From Lachnospiraceae bacterium (GTDB lineage: Bacteria > Bacillota > Clostridia > Lachnospirales > Lachnospiraceae), in the NCBI GenBank assembly GCA_910576335.1, contig CAJTIU010000024.1, forward strand, positions 19,409 to 83,408: a stretch of 64,000 nucleotides of DNA, given 5' to 3'. This document shows positions 17,055-25,790 of the stretch, in pieces (positions within the stretch are counted from its first letter, which is position 1; each line of letters starts with the position of its first letter). A program made the position numbers and the translations under genes. The notes beneath the pieces are model-generated. The model had not been told where the DNA came from. It saw only the letters and a program-made list of their open reading frames with translations, and made no database searches.

Positions 17055-18112
17055 TTCGATACCCCCATTTCAATCAAGCGGTTGATTACTTCATCAAAAG
17101 GCAGACCTGCTTCTTTTAACATATTGGGATAACGGCTATGCTCCGTAAATCCAGGGATTGTGTTTACTTCATTAAAATAAATTTCCCCTGCGGGAGTCAA
17201 AAACATATCCACCCTTGCAAAACAGCAACAATTTAATGCTTTGTAAATTTCAAGAGCTGTTCCTTTAATTTCCTTTGCCTTTTTGGGGGAAATACGAGCA
17301 GGCACATGAATACTGGAAGTTTTCAATGTATATTTCTCTGTGTAATCAAAAAATCCATCCGACAATTCAATTTCATCAACCTCACCCACTATCAAATCGG
17401 AATCCTTATTCCCCAAAATTGCACATCCAACCTCAAATCCATCAACCATTTCTTCCAGAATAACGGTAGAATCATGCAGGAAAGCATTTTCGATTGCTAA
17501 AATCAAATCCCGTTCGTATAACACTTTTGAAATCCCGAACGATGAGCCAGACCTTACAGGCTTTACGAATAATGGATAGCCAAACTCTAAGGCTCTTTGC
17601 TGAACCATTTCCTCTGAATAATTTTTCTTAATAGCAAAAGAACGTGCGGCTTTTATTCCGTTCACTTGTACGATACGGTGAGCCAGTTCTTTATCCATAC
17701 ACAAAGCGGAAGATAATAAACCACATCCGATAACAGGAATCCCCATCAATTCCAGAACCCCTTGAACTGTTCCATCTTCTCCGTTTTTTCCATGCAAAAC
17801 TGGCAATGCGGAATCTAAAGAAATTGTCTGTAAATGATTATTGTCCCAGTAACACAACCCGTGAACCGTTCTGTCAAAAGACGGAAATACTGGCGTACAG
17901 TTTTCTTCTGACTGCCAATTATCTTCCTTTATCCTTTCCAGTTCCCCATGATACCAGTACCATTTGCCAGAGTGAGGGGCAATGCCTATTAAAATTGGTA
18001 CATATTTCTTTGTATCAATACACTTAATTACCGCATATGCAGACTGTAACGAAACCGCATATTCTGTGGAGCAGCCGCCAAAAAAAACTGCAACTTTCTT
18101 TTGTTGATTCAT
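17051..18112 (-). CDS. vanG: VanG-type D-alanine:D-serine ligase
   Basis: 353-aa ATP-grasp ligase. It begins KKVAVFFGGCSTEYAVSLQS (Ddl/Van N-domain) and has VLHGKNGEDGTVQG, PLFVKPVRSGSSFGISKV and the C-terminal FNEVNTIPGFT metal-binding loop. The omega-loop sequence FFDYTEKYTLKTSSIHVPAR is the VanG type, which favours D-Ala-D-Ser over D-Ala-D-Ala and gives low-level vancomycin resistance in known cases. ATG 18112 follows GGAGGACTTCACA; the upstream in-frame ATG is part of that RBS. First gene of the structural operon. Confidence 0.92.
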   Translation of the reverse strand: MNQQKKVAVFFGGCSTEYAVSLQSAYAVIKCIDTKKYVPILIGIAPHSGKWYWYHGELERIKEDNWQSEENCTPVFPSFDRTVHGLCYWDNNHLQTISLDSALPVLHGKNGEDGTVQGVLELMGIPVIGCGLLSSALCMDKELAHRIVQVNGIKAARSFAIKKNYSEEMVQQRALEFGYPLFVKPVRSGSSFGISKVLYERDLILAIENAFLHDSTVILEEMVDGFEVGCAILGNKDSDLIVGEVDEIELSDGFFDYTEKYTLKTSSIHVPARISPKKAKEIKGTALEIYKALNCCCFARVDMFLTPAGEIYFNEVNTIPGFTEHSRYPNMLKEAGLPFDEVINRLIEMGVSK

Positions 18113-18155
18113 TGTGAAGTCCTCCATTTTCTATACTTCTTTTAATACAAAGCAA

Positions 18156-18196
18156 ATAGCTTCTATTCAGTATTCATTCTACTGAACAGAAGCTAT
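18156..18196 (-). terminator. Hairpin between vanS and vanG
   Basis: 17-bp stem with one G-U pair (ATAGCTTCTGTTCAGTA / TACTGAATAGAAGCTAT on the minus strand) and a 7-nt loop, followed by TTGCTTTG. It separates the regulatory genes from vanG and probably ends the vanRS transcript or attenuates read-through. A separate vanG promoter would lie close to it. Confidence 0.65.
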
Positions 18197-18258
18197 CCGT
18201 ACTTTAATATTCAATTTTTTAATTCCTAAGAAAATACTAAGAGAGCCTATATATTTTA

Positions 18259-19413
18259 CTAATCTGTTACAGGTAATGAAATACGAAAAGTTGTTGATTC
18301 GTTTTCACTTTCTGCAGTAATTTTACCTCCATGCAATGTTATGATTTCTTTTGCAATCGCAAGTCCCAATCCTGCACCTCCCGTATTCGTCGAACGTGCT
18401 TCATCCATACGGAAAAACTTCTCAAAAATAGAATTTAGCTTTCCTGCGGGAATTGTCTTTCCTTTATTGCAAAAATAAATCCAAACATCTGTATCTGTGC
18501 TTTCAGCCCATATTTTTATTATAGTATCTGGGTAGCTGTAGTAAATCGCATTTTTTAAAATATTATTGAAAACTCTGGCTAATTTTATAGAATCCCCATA
18601 AACCGTTATATCTTCATCTACACATACCTCTGTTTGATTACCATGAGCATTTAGCAGCGGATAAAATTCATCTGTCATTTGTACCAACATATGACATAGG
18701 TTTATAGATTCTTTTTCCAAATCAATTTGTTGCAGATTATATCGTGTTATATCAAAAAATTCGTTGATAAGTTTTTCTAAACGAAGTGCTTTGCTTAATG
18801 CAATATTTACATACTTCGTTTTTTGTTCTATCGGCATATCCTGTGCTTCATCTAATAATGCTAAATATCCAATGACAGAGGTAAGCGGTGTCTTTAAATC
18901 ATGTGCAAGATAAGCAATCAAATCATTTTTTCTGCTTGCTTCTTCCTTTAGCATTTGTTCATGCCGCTGCATCGCCTGCTTTATATCGGACATCTGAGCT
19001 GAAATTTCGGCATACTCTTTAGGGAAAATTTCTATATTCCCTCTTTCCCGGGTCATAAAATCATGGAGCATTACCGAAGTCGCAGTAATGGATTTTCTCA
19101 CTTTTTCCTTTGCATATAAATTTGCAGTTACAAAAGTAATCACGATGCAGATAAGTACGATTATAATCAAAACCGTTAAAATAAATACTTTTAGTTCCGA
19201 CCATAAAGGCTCTGTAACAAGAATATCCTTTTTAACATCAGCAGAATAAACCTCATGTGTGTTCATGTATTTAGTTGTAAACCAGTCTACAAAAAAGCCA
19301 TTCCAGACATTATCCACCAGATAATACAATCCAAAACAAGCAACGATACCGAGGATACAAATGCCAATTAGTGTAGCTGCCTTAGAAATCTTAACTTTCA
19401 ATTTTGTATCCAC
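18259..19413 (-). CDS. vanS: VanS sensor histidine kinase
   Basis: 384-aa membrane kinase. Two membrane segments (about residues 13-33 and 76-98) bracket a short extracytoplasmic loop of about 45 residues. A HAMP-like linker is followed by the H-box YLAHDLKTPLTSVIGYLALL (phosphorylated His), then the N-box NNILKNAIYYS, and G-boxes with GGAGLGLAIAKEI. It pairs with VanR and is expected to sense the glycopeptide or its effect and control vanG transcription. The GTG start at 19413 overlaps vanR by 23 bases in the same operon. Confidence 0.9.
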   Translation of the reverse strand: MDTKLKVKISKAATLIGICILGIVACFGLYYLVDNVWNGFFVDWFTTKYMNTHEVYSADVKKDILVTEPLWSELKVFILTVLIIIVLICIVITFVTANLYAKEKVRKSITATSVMLHDFMTRERGNIEIFPKEYAEISAQMSDIKQAMQRHEQMLKEEASRKNDLIAYLAHDLKTPLTSVIGYLALLDEAQDMPIEQKTKYVNIALSKALRLEKLINEFFDITRYNLQQIDLEKESINLCHMLVQMTDEFYPLLNAHGNQTEVCVDEDITVYGDSIKLARVFNNILKNAIYYSYPDTIIKIWAESTDTDVWIYFCNKGKTIPAGKLNSIFEKFFRMDEARSTNTGGAGLGLAIAKEIITLHGGKITAESENESTTFRISLPVTD

Positions 19414-20086
19414 ACCCCCAGACCGTTTTTATATATTGCGGTTCTTCAAATGAATCTCCCATTTTCCCACGGAGATGACGAATATGAACAGTAATTGTGT
19501 TATTGCTCTTGCTGAAATAGTCATCCCCCCATATTTGGTGAAAAAGTTCCTCCGAGCTGACTACATTTCCTTTCTGCTGGCATAAAATGCGTAATATAGA
19601 AAACTCCGTAGGTGTTAATGAAAGAGGCTTTTCATTTAAAGTACACTCATGCGTTTTCACATTTAGCACTAAACCAGAATGAATCAAAATATCTTCCTCT
19701 GGCTCATTTCCCACATTGTATTTTTTATATCTCCTTAATTGCGCTTTCACACGGGCAACCAATTCTAAAGGCAAAAACGGTTTTGTAATATAATCATCTG
19801 CTCCTAATGTTAATCCCGTTATTTTATCAACTTCCTCTCCCTTTGCCGTGAGCATTATCACGGGATAGCGATACTTCTCCCTTATCTTTTTGCATATTTG
19901 AAAACCGTTCATATCAGGCAGCATAACGTCTAAAATAGCTAAATCAAGCGTTTCACTCTCAATACAATTCAGTGCATCGTTGGCGTTATAAAATTTATAT
20001 ACTGTAAAGTTCTCATTTTCAAGATAAAGGGAAACAAGGTCTGTAATTTCCTGTTCATCATCTACAATCAATATTTTATTCTCCAT
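19391..20086 (-). CDS. vanR: VanR response regulator (OmpR family)
   Basis: 231-aa response regulator. The receiver has acidic residues VDDE, the phosphoacceptor Asp in LDVMLPDMNG and the conserved Lys in ITKPFLPLELVARV. The OmpR-type winged helix follows (SLTPTEFSILRILCQQKGNVV, NTITVHIRHLRGKMG). ATG 20086 is chosen over 20107 because AAGGAG lies about 9 bases upstream. First gene of the van region; the vanRS-vanG-vanXY-vanT order resembles the compact vanG-like clusters of Clostridia, without vanY, vanW or vanU. Confidence 0.9.
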   Translation of the reverse strand: MENKILIVDDEQEITDLVSLYLENENFTVYKFYNANDALNCIESETLDLAILDVMLPDMNGFQICKKIREKYRYPVIMLTAKGEEVDKITGLTLGADDYITKPFLPLELVARVKAQLRRYKKYNVGNEPEEDILIHSGLVLNVKTHECTLNEKPLSLTPTEFSILRILCQQKGNVVSSEELFHQIWGDDYFSKSNNTITVHIRHLRGKMGDSFEEPQYIKTVWGCGYKIES

Positions 20087-20212
20087 ATCCGTCCACTCCT
20101 TTCGCATCCTTTTATTTTACTAAATAAAGTATAATCAATTTTGCACTTTCCAATAAGAAATTGTTAAGATTTCACTAAGATTGTTATACAGGTTTCTTTG
20201 CTGCTTTTCCAA

Positions 20213-20247
20213 ATAGCACCTTGGAACAATTTGCTCCAAGGTGCTAT
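20213..20247. terminator. Perfect 13-bp-stem hairpin upstream of vanR
   Basis: ATAGCACCTTGGA / TCCAAGGTGCTAT with a 9-nt loop. It could end leftward transcription arriving at vanR and insulates the cluster. Confidence 0.5.
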
Positions 20248-20259
20248 ACTTATAATGAT

Positions 20260-20540
20260 TTAATCGACTTTATTAAGTTTATTATCAATAAGCCATTGAA
20301 TGTCATCTTCCTCCAAACTTGAAGTCGCAATTTGCGACTTCAAACTTTAAGTGAAATAGGGACAACCCTTAACCCTATCTTGTCGCAGCTATGTGATTGG
20401 GGAAAGACATACCATACTTACATGGAAACATAAAATGAAATGAGCCGGTAATATGTGGAACAATCCCACAAGTTTATCGGCTCTGTTCCTATCCATCATC
20501 TTTTCGGGGCGTTATTACGCTTACCCATTTGTTTCAAATA
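20260..20540. other. Intergenic relics upstream of vanR
   Basis: On the minus strand, 20260-20350 reads LKSQIATSSLEEDDIQWLID and then a stop. It contains the GTCGCAATTTGCGAC palindrome also found around the ORF6N genes at 25-32 kb. 20442-20482 is a hairpin (GAGCCGGTAA / TTTATCGGCTC). No complete gene. Confidence 0.45.
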
Positions 20541-20541
20541 C

Positions 20542-21060
20542 TTATAACTTTTCGTAATGGACTAATTCATCCAACGGAATACGTTGTGCAGTATGGCGTT
20601 CTGGGTCAGCAGGGCTTCCGCCTGCATATCCTATTGCTAAAATATTGATTGGCTCAAGAGTGTCTGGAAGCCTAAATTCCTGTTTGATAACATCGGGCTT
20701 AAAATAGCATATCCATACAGAACCTAACCCCAGCTCAGTCGCTTCCATCATCATGTGGTCTGTAAGGATTGACGCATCTACATCAACTGTCTTTTTGTTA
20801 TCAAACGGGCGTGTCCATGCTTTCGTATGTTCGGAGCAAACGATGATTGCCAAAGGCGCTCCATAAAGATTTGCCGCTTTTCCTACTTTGTTCAATCCCT
20901 CGTCCTCCTGCACAACGATAAGACGGACAGGCTGTAAATTTGCAGCCGTAGGTGCTACATGGGCAGCTAATAAAATTTTTTCCAGCTTTTCTGGCTCTAC
21001 CTTTCTGCTTTTGTAATCACGGACAGAATAACGTGATTTCGCAATTTCTAAAAATTCCAT
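20542..21060 (-). CDS. Nitroreductase-family protein
   Basis: 172-aa FMN-dependent oxidoreductase of the nitroreductase fold. The N-terminal LEIAKSRYSVRDYKSRKVEP carries the conserved Arg residues that bind FMN phosphate. HVAPTAANLQPVRLIVV and GLGSVWICYFKPDVI are also typical. Substrate unknown; family members reduce quinones, nitro compounds or flavins. It has an AGGAGG-type site upstream and is divergent from an HxlR regulator with a dyad between the genes, suggesting a redox- or toxin-responsive pair. Confidence 0.9.
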   Translation of the reverse strand: MEFLEIAKSRYSVRDYKSRKVEPEKLEKILLAAHVAPTAANLQPVRLIVVQEDEGLNKVGKAANLYGAPLAIIVCSEHTKAWTRPFDNKKTVDVDASILTDHMMMEATELGLGSVWICYFKPDVIKQEFRLPDTLEPINILAIGYAGGSPADPERHTAQRIPLDELVHYEKL

Positions 21061-21141
21061 AAGTATTCCTCCTGTTAAACTTGTATTTTAGGTTTCCCTA
21101 TACTATAATTATATCGCAAACAATTCCAAAGACAAGAATGC

Positions 21142-21170
21142 ACTTTTTGGGTATATACTATCTAAAAAGT
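21142..21170. promoter_or_regulatory. Operator-like dyad of the nitroreductase-HxlR pair
   Basis: ACTTTTT-N15-AAAAAGT inverted repeat between the divergent genes, 18 bases before the HxlR start. The position suits a site at which HxlR represses both genes. Confidence 0.5.
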
Positions 21171-21187
21171 AAGTTAGGAGAATTTCT

Positions 21188-21547
21188 ATGAGTGTAAATT
21201 GCAAAAGCAGTTATAACTGTCCCGTAGAAGCAACGATTGACTTGATTGGCGGGAAATATAAATCGGTCATTCTGTGGCATCTCATGGGTAAAACCCTGCG
21301 GTATAGTGAACTGCATAAATTAGTACCCAAAGCAACTGATAAAATGTTGGCGCAGCAGCTAAGAGAACTTGAAAACGACGGACTGATAAACAGAAAAGTC
21401 TATCCTGTCGTTCCTCCCAAAACGGAATATTCTTTAACAGACTTCGGCAATACGCTTGCCCCAATCTTAGACGCTATGTGCAATTGGGGAACTGTATATT
21501 TAGATGAAGTAAATATCCCGCCAACTTGCTGCAAATCCCAAAAGTAA
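21188..21547 (+). CDS. HxlR-family transcriptional regulator
   Basis: 119-aa winged-helix regulator. CPVEATIDLIGGKYKSVILW includes the conserved N-terminal Cys; LRYSELHKLVPKATDKMLAQ and LRELENDGLINRKVY form the DNA-binding helices; PPKTEYSLTDFGNTLAPIL closes the wing. The Cys near residue 11 fits redox-sensing HxlR proteins. It is divergent from the nitroreductase, which is the probable target. RBS TTAGGAG precedes the ATG. Confidence 0.9.
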   Translation: MSVNCKSSYNCPVEATIDLIGGKYKSVILWHLMGKTLRYSELHKLVPKATDKMLAQQLRELENDGLINRKVYPVVPPKTEYSLTDFGNTLAPILDAMCNWGTVYLDEVNIPPTCCKSQK

Positions 21548-21584
21548 GAACCAATCTCTACAAATCAGAATATGTAAAGCTAAA

Positions 21585-21700
21585 ATTTCCTGCCTTAAAG
21601 CTTCCAGTCTGTCTTTTCTGCGGACAATAAGGATTAGGCTGCTCCCACGCTCTGCAAAAGCTTTTGACGTTTTATACCCTACCCCCGAACGCTGACCGTG
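21585..21700 (-). pseudogene. Short-chain dehydrogenase fragment
   Basis: About 35 codons reading SGVGYKTSKAFAERGSSLIL, then IVRRKDRLEALRQEI, the N-terminal Rossmann segment of an SDR enzyme (GxG..TxxAFAxxG and the basic RRxDRLE helix). The start, TGxxxGxG motif and catalytic YxxxK are missing. Relic. Confidence 0.6.
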
Positions 21701-21810
21701 CATCGTAAGTCCCTTAATGAGCAGATAAAAGTATTGCAGGAACACATGGCAAAACTGGATGATAAAATTGATTATTACCGCCAAGAAATAGAACGCACAT
21801 CTCTAAAATA
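21701..21810 (+). pseudogene. MerR-family regulator C-terminal fragment
   Basis: Frame HRKSLNEQIKVLQEHMAKLD, then DKIDYYRQEIERTSLK and a stop, the dimerisation helix and tail of a MerR-type regulator. No DNA-binding domain. It abuts the SDR fragment head to head, so two unrelated genes were joined by deletion. Confidence 0.6.
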
Positions 21811-21895
21811 GTTGGAACACATATTGAAAGTTCTTCACATCGGCTATCTAAGGCAAAAGAGGAAACAAAAGGATAAGCCCTCTGCTTCCTCTGTT

Positions 21896-22324
21896 TTACC
21901 GTAACAGAGGCATACTCCCCGTCAGCTTGTTAATCTGCTTTTTATTTCCGCAGACAGCGATTCCAATATAATTTAATTTGCTTTCTGAGGTATTCGTCAT
22001 TTTACTAATAAATTCATTGTAAGTCTTACACCCCCTCGCCAAATCAGAAAAATCAACAACTGTCAATTCGGCAAATTGCGGCTCAAACAACTTTGTTCTT
22101 AGTTTATTAAGTATCTCGGTATTTCCTTTTAATACCGGTACGGGAAACTGTATAATCCCCATGTGGGGATTGCCCTCTAAATCAAGCACATCATTCCCGA
22201 CAACATCGGGCATTTTCATTCCCATAGTGATGCCGAGGATAGCGGCGGTATTTGCAATAATCCCAAGAGGTAAATTTTCATCGACAACTATCACACATTT
22301 TTCATTCTCTACATTCATTTTCAC
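21896..22324 (-). CDS. DUF2000 family protein
   Basis: 142-aa protein. It contains the DUF2000 pattern VVDENLPLGIIANTAAILGI, GNPHMGIIQFPVPVLKG and LTVVDFSDLARGCKTYNEF. The molecular role is not established; the family adopts a peptidyl-tRNA-hydrolase-II-like fold, to my knowledge. Last gene of an AraC-EamA-DUF2000 operon, overlapping the transporter by 4 bases. A diverged piece of a second copy lies at 6197-6385. Confidence 0.85.
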   Translation of the reverse strand: MKMNVENEKCVIVVDENLPLGIIANTAAILGITMGMKMPDVVGNDVLDLEGNPHMGIIQFPVPVLKGNTEILNKLRTKLFEPQFAELTVVDFSDLARGCKTYNEFISKMTNTSESKLNYIGIAVCGNKKQINKLTGSMPLLR

Positions 22325-23220
22325 TTTCCTCTTTTCCTAAATTTTAATTTACTTTCCGATAGAAATAAGCCGATTAAGGTAAGCCCTATTCCTATCGCAG
22401 CAATCCATGTAATTTTTTCCTTTAACACAATAACGGATGTGACAACGGTAATGACAGGGACTATATAAATATACGCGCTTGTCTTAACAGTTCCAAGCAC
22501 CCCTACCGCATAATTCCAAGTAACAAAACAAAGGGCTGACGCGCCAAGACCTAAATAGATAAGGTTTAGGGCATACTCTGGCTTTATAATTTTTTGCACA
22601 TCCAAGTTGAAATCAAAAACAAAGAGAAACGGAAGCATGAAAAGTATTCCATATGTAAATATCTTCCTTGTAGTCCCGACAGTATTCAATCCATAGCTGC
22701 TGATTTTTCGTGTAAGCAAGGAATAAACTGCCCATACCAATGCCGCAGCAACCGCCAGAATATCACCAATGGGATTCAGCTCTAAATCCTTACCGTTAAA
22801 ACTGATAAGGCATATTCCTATCATAGCAGCTACAAAACCAACAAAAAATTGTACTTTCAGTTTTTCTTCTGTCTTTAGAAATACATGAGATAAAACAGCA
22901 GTAAAAAACGGGGCAACAGAAATTATAACGCCGACATTAGAAGCCATCGTATAAGTCAATGCTATGTTCTCAAGCAGATAATATAAACATATCCCACATA
23001 ACCCCGCCGCAGCGAATGTAAGCTCCTGTTTTTTATCCTTTATTTTTAAGCGTTTCGGATAAATGATAATCAATACAAGCAGACCGAGCAAAAATCTAAA
23101 AAACAGGATTTCTATCGGTGTAAAATCTGCAAGAAGAATTTTGGTGGATATGAAAGTCGTTCCCCATATCATAATCGTAACCAGAGCTGTGATATGCCCT
23201 GTGGTAGTTTTTTTATCCAC
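22321..23220 (-). CDS. EamA/DMT-superfamily transporter
   Basis: 299-aa integral membrane protein with ten predicted segments in two EamA repeats (TALVTIMIWGTTFISTKILL at the start of repeat 1; GDILAVAAALVWAVYSLLTR at the start of repeat 2). DMT exporters move amino acids or other metabolites; the substrate is unknown. GTG 23220 is preferred, with GGAGGG about 11 bases upstream and a length that matches the family. The start overlaps the araC-type gene by 8 bases. Confidence 0.87.
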   Translation of the reverse strand: MDKKTTTGHITALVTIMIWGTTFISTKILLADFTPIEILFFRFLLGLLVLIIIYPKRLKIKDKKQELTFAAAGLCGICLYYLLENIALTYTMASNVGVIISVAPFFTAVLSHVFLKTEEKLKVQFFVGFVAAMIGICLISFNGKDLELNPIGDILAVAAALVWAVYSLLTRKISSYGLNTVGTTRKIFTYGILFMLPFLFVFDFNLDVQKIIKPEYALNLIYLGLGASALCFVTWNYAVGVLGTVKTSAYIYIVPVITVVTSVIVLKEKITWIAAIGIGLTLIGLFLSESKLKFRKRGK

Positions 23221-24043
23221 GATTCCTGCCACCCTCCTTAAAAATACGTCTGTATGCGGCAGGCGACAATCCGATAAACATATGAAAAAAATTTGAAAAA
23301 TGGCTCTGGTCTGAAAAGCCTGTCTGTATAGCGGCATCGCTCGAAGTCACGCCTTGCTCCAACAGTTCCTTTGCTTTGCCTATGCGAACCGTCTGAAGAT
23401 ACCTGTATGGCGTAACTCCTTTTGATTTGGTAAACGCACGGAGCAATGTCGATTTACTAAGACCACTGCATTTACAGAGGTCATCGAGTGTAATATGCTC
23501 TGTAAAATGCTCTTCCATAAATGTGCAGGAATTCCCTATTTCTTCACTGCACTCTGGAATACAGTTCCTGGAAGGTTGTCCATACTGCTCGACAAGCAAC
23601 GAAATAAGGAGCAGGAGCATTTCCTCTTTTTCAAACTCTTCCCCACCGTCCATAATCATCTGATGCAAAGAATGGAGATAAAGATTCAGCTCATCATTTT
23701 TAATAACATTTTCCGAAAAGCCAGGCAATACACTTTGCCCTGTTATTTCTTCCGCTAATGACAGCATCGTTTCTTTGGAAATATTCAAACCTCTGTAATC
23801 AAGCGTTCCGCCGTCACATTGGACACAACTGTGGCTATCGTTTGGATTAAATAGCAGAATATTTCCCTGACCTACCGTGTACTCTTTATTTTTGCAGGAT
23901 AAACAGCGTGTCCCTGCTTCTATAAAGCCAATCACATAGTAGTTATGAAAGTGATTCGGGAATGGCTGTACAATTCCCTCAAAACGATATGCTTCAAGAT
24001 GACAATCGTAATCATAGCAGACTGTCCGTATTTCTTTTTGCAT
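23213..24043 (-). CDS. AraC-family transcriptional regulator
   Basis: 276-aa regulator. The N-terminal cupin-like sensor has HFHNYYVIGFIEAGTRCLSC and GQGNILLFNPNDSHSC. The C-terminal double helix-turn-helix has TLDDLCKCSGLSKSTLLRAF, PYRYLQTVRIGKAKELLEQG and QTGFSDQSHFSNFFHMFIGL. ATG 24043 has GGAGGTG 7 bases upstream. It is in an operon with the EamA exporter, which it probably regulates. Confidence 0.88.
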   Translation of the reverse strand: MQKEIRTVCYDYDCHLEAYRFEGIVQPFPNHFHNYYVIGFIEAGTRCLSCKNKEYTVGQGNILLFNPNDSHSCVQCDGGTLDYRGLNISKETMLSLAEEITGQSVLPGFSENVIKNDELNLYLHSLHQMIMDGGEEFEKEEMLLLLISLLVEQYGQPSRNCIPECSEEIGNSCTFMEEHFTEHITLDDLCKCSGLSKSTLLRAFTKSKGVTPYRYLQTVRIGKAKELLEQGVTSSDAAIQTGFSDQSHFSNFFHMFIGLSPAAYRRIFKEGGRNRG

Positions 24044-24175
24044 TGATAACACCTCCTCGCACTCTATATTATACTCAGAATGTCTGCTGGTTTCTTGTAA
24101 GATATCTTCATTTTCCACAAACACATCTATAACCAAAAGAACAGGCAGAGGAATACGCACCTTTACCTGTTTTTT

Positions 24176-24494
24176 TCATCACAATATTTTGCAGACATCA
24201 ATCCATTCTTGTATTCTTCCGTCAATTACCTTTGTTTTGAAATATGCTCTTACTTTTTGAATAGACGTATGATTTCCACCATATTATAAACTGCTCCACA
24301 TTAACTGATTATCTGTAAAAACAGCCCTTATTTTATCGTTATCTTTTAGCCATGCCAGATATGAACGCACTGTACTTCCTACTAAAACACACTGTTCAAA
24401 ATTCATTACCAGCCCGTATTCATCAAAAAGCAGCATGTGTATTGATAATTCCTTTTAAGTTCCATTCATTTTCACTCAGTATTTTACGGACTTT
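24176..24494 (-). pseudogene. Decayed gene remnants, including a possible MBL-fold hydrolase
   Basis: Minus-strand pieces in different frames: KILSENEWNLKGIINTHAA (resembles the MBL-fold INTHxHxDH region, but cut off after the first His), then GSTVRSYLAWLKDNDKIRAV followed by FTDNQLMW, then SIQKVRAYFKTKVIDGRIQE followed by WIDVCKIL. Stops and frameshifts separate them. The family assignment is tentative. Confidence 0.4.
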
Positions 24495-24914
24495 TCACTG
24501 CTTTGTGATTTCTAAAATATATTGATATGCAAATTCGATTCCACTACAAGTCAAATTTTCACACATATGTGGCGGGTCGCTCTCCGAAAAGCCCGTAGGA
24601 CGTAGTTCAAAACATCTTAATGAACCAAACTCTCTATCAAATGCAGATGCAAAATCATAACAGGCAGATACAATTTCATCTTCTTTTTTTTCCATCATAT
24701 GAAGATAAATTCCTATAAACATAAGCGTGCCTTCAACTAAACCACACTGCGCCCTATATCCACCCGCACCATGCAGCCCGACCGCAGACCAGATTGTTTG
24801 CGTATCAATGGCAATTTTAAATACTTCACTTAAACAGATAAGTGCTGTCCTTGCACAATTTATATCTTCTTTCCAGTACAATTCATGTACCCGTTTTGTT
24901 ATATATTCTTTCAT
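24495..24914 (-). CDS. C_GCAxxG_C_C-family protein
   Basis: 139-aa protein with spaced cysteines: NCARTALICLSE near residue 17, the glycine-rich LHGAGGYRAQCGLVEGTLMF, and C-terminal MCENLTCSGIEFAYQYI. The pattern matches the C_GCAxxG_C_C redox-associated family of anaerobes, often next to oxidoreductases. Function unknown. ATG 24914 lies after GAGAGGTG; the upstream Met at 24938 precedes that site. Confidence 0.75.
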   Translation of the reverse strand: MKEYITKRVHELYWKEDINCARTALICLSEVFKIAIDTQTIWSAVGLHGAGGYRAQCGLVEGTLMFIGIYLHMMEKKEDEIVSACYDFASAFDREFGSLRCFELRPTGFSESDPPHMCENLTCSGIEFAYQYILEITKQ

Positions 24915-25051
24915 CAATGCACCTCTCCTATGATACAAATTACGCTGTAAAGCCTTTCCCGATTAATACCTGCATTTCACAACTAATCCCAGAATAGTTT
25001 AAGCTGTTTGCATTTTTTCTAAGGTCGCAAATTGCGACCTCAAAGAGTTTC

Positions 25052-25551
25052 TCATTCCTCCGTTTCCAGTTCCAATCTTTGCAGGATGTCTTTGATAATG
25101 CCTGCATCTTGAATTAGATTGATTCCAAAACACTTTTTTCCTGCATCTTTCAAAGACGCCCCTACATGATAGGCTGTCGCTTGGTCAAGAATCAAAAACC
25201 TGTCATTGCGATTCCTTGTTCTGTGAATACAAATGGCAGTTTCCTACGCCCGCCATATCCATTATCATCCTCCAAACTTGAAATCACAAATTGTGATTTC
25301 AAGTTTTCATATTCCTCTTTCGTCAGTTGGAATCGGAATCTTTCTGGAAATCTTGAAATGTTACGCTTTACTGCCTAATTTAATACTCTCGTTTCTACTT
25401 GATACAGCATCGCTAAATCACTGTCTATCATGACCTGCTGGTTACGAATAACATATATCATGCTTTTTATATAGGACTCTGCTGATTCCATGCTTATTTC
25501 TTGAGTATCATCATTTACTTTTATCAGAGCTGTTTGTTCTGTATCAGCCAT
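25052..25551 (-). pseudogene. ORF6N-PLD-like gene, decayed copy 1
   Basis: Decayed copy of the gene at 31263-32228. It keeps the original start (ATG 25551 after AAAGGGCGATAAAG) and the intact RNQQVMIDSDLAMLYQVET junction. A TAG replaces the Gln codon after TRVLN, a frameshift occurs in the middle, and about 470 bp between the ORF6N domain and the C-terminus are missing, joined at a short TTGCGATTCC stretch. It ends LETEE-stop like the other copy. Confidence 0.75.
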
Positions 25552-25790
25552 CTTTATCGCCCTTTCTATTTTGAAATGCCAGATTGGAATCTCAAAACTA
25601 TGAGTAACTTGAAATCACAATTTGCGATCTCAAGTTCTGCTGCTTCGTATATACTTAAACTTGAAATTCCAAATCGGAATACCAAGTTTTATGTACGCTG
25701 ATTGTTTGCTTTTACAGTATATCACACATTTTTCTATGGGGATAGCTATAATCTCGCCATCTTCGTAGAAAAATAGGACAAATCAATTCA
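25552..25790. repeat. Intergenic palindromes upstream of ORF6N copy 1
   Basis: Contains the palindrome CTTGAAATCACAATTTGCGA with its inverted half (25609-25635) and a sequence nearly identical to 32229-32450 upstream of copy 2. No gene. Confidence 0.6.
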
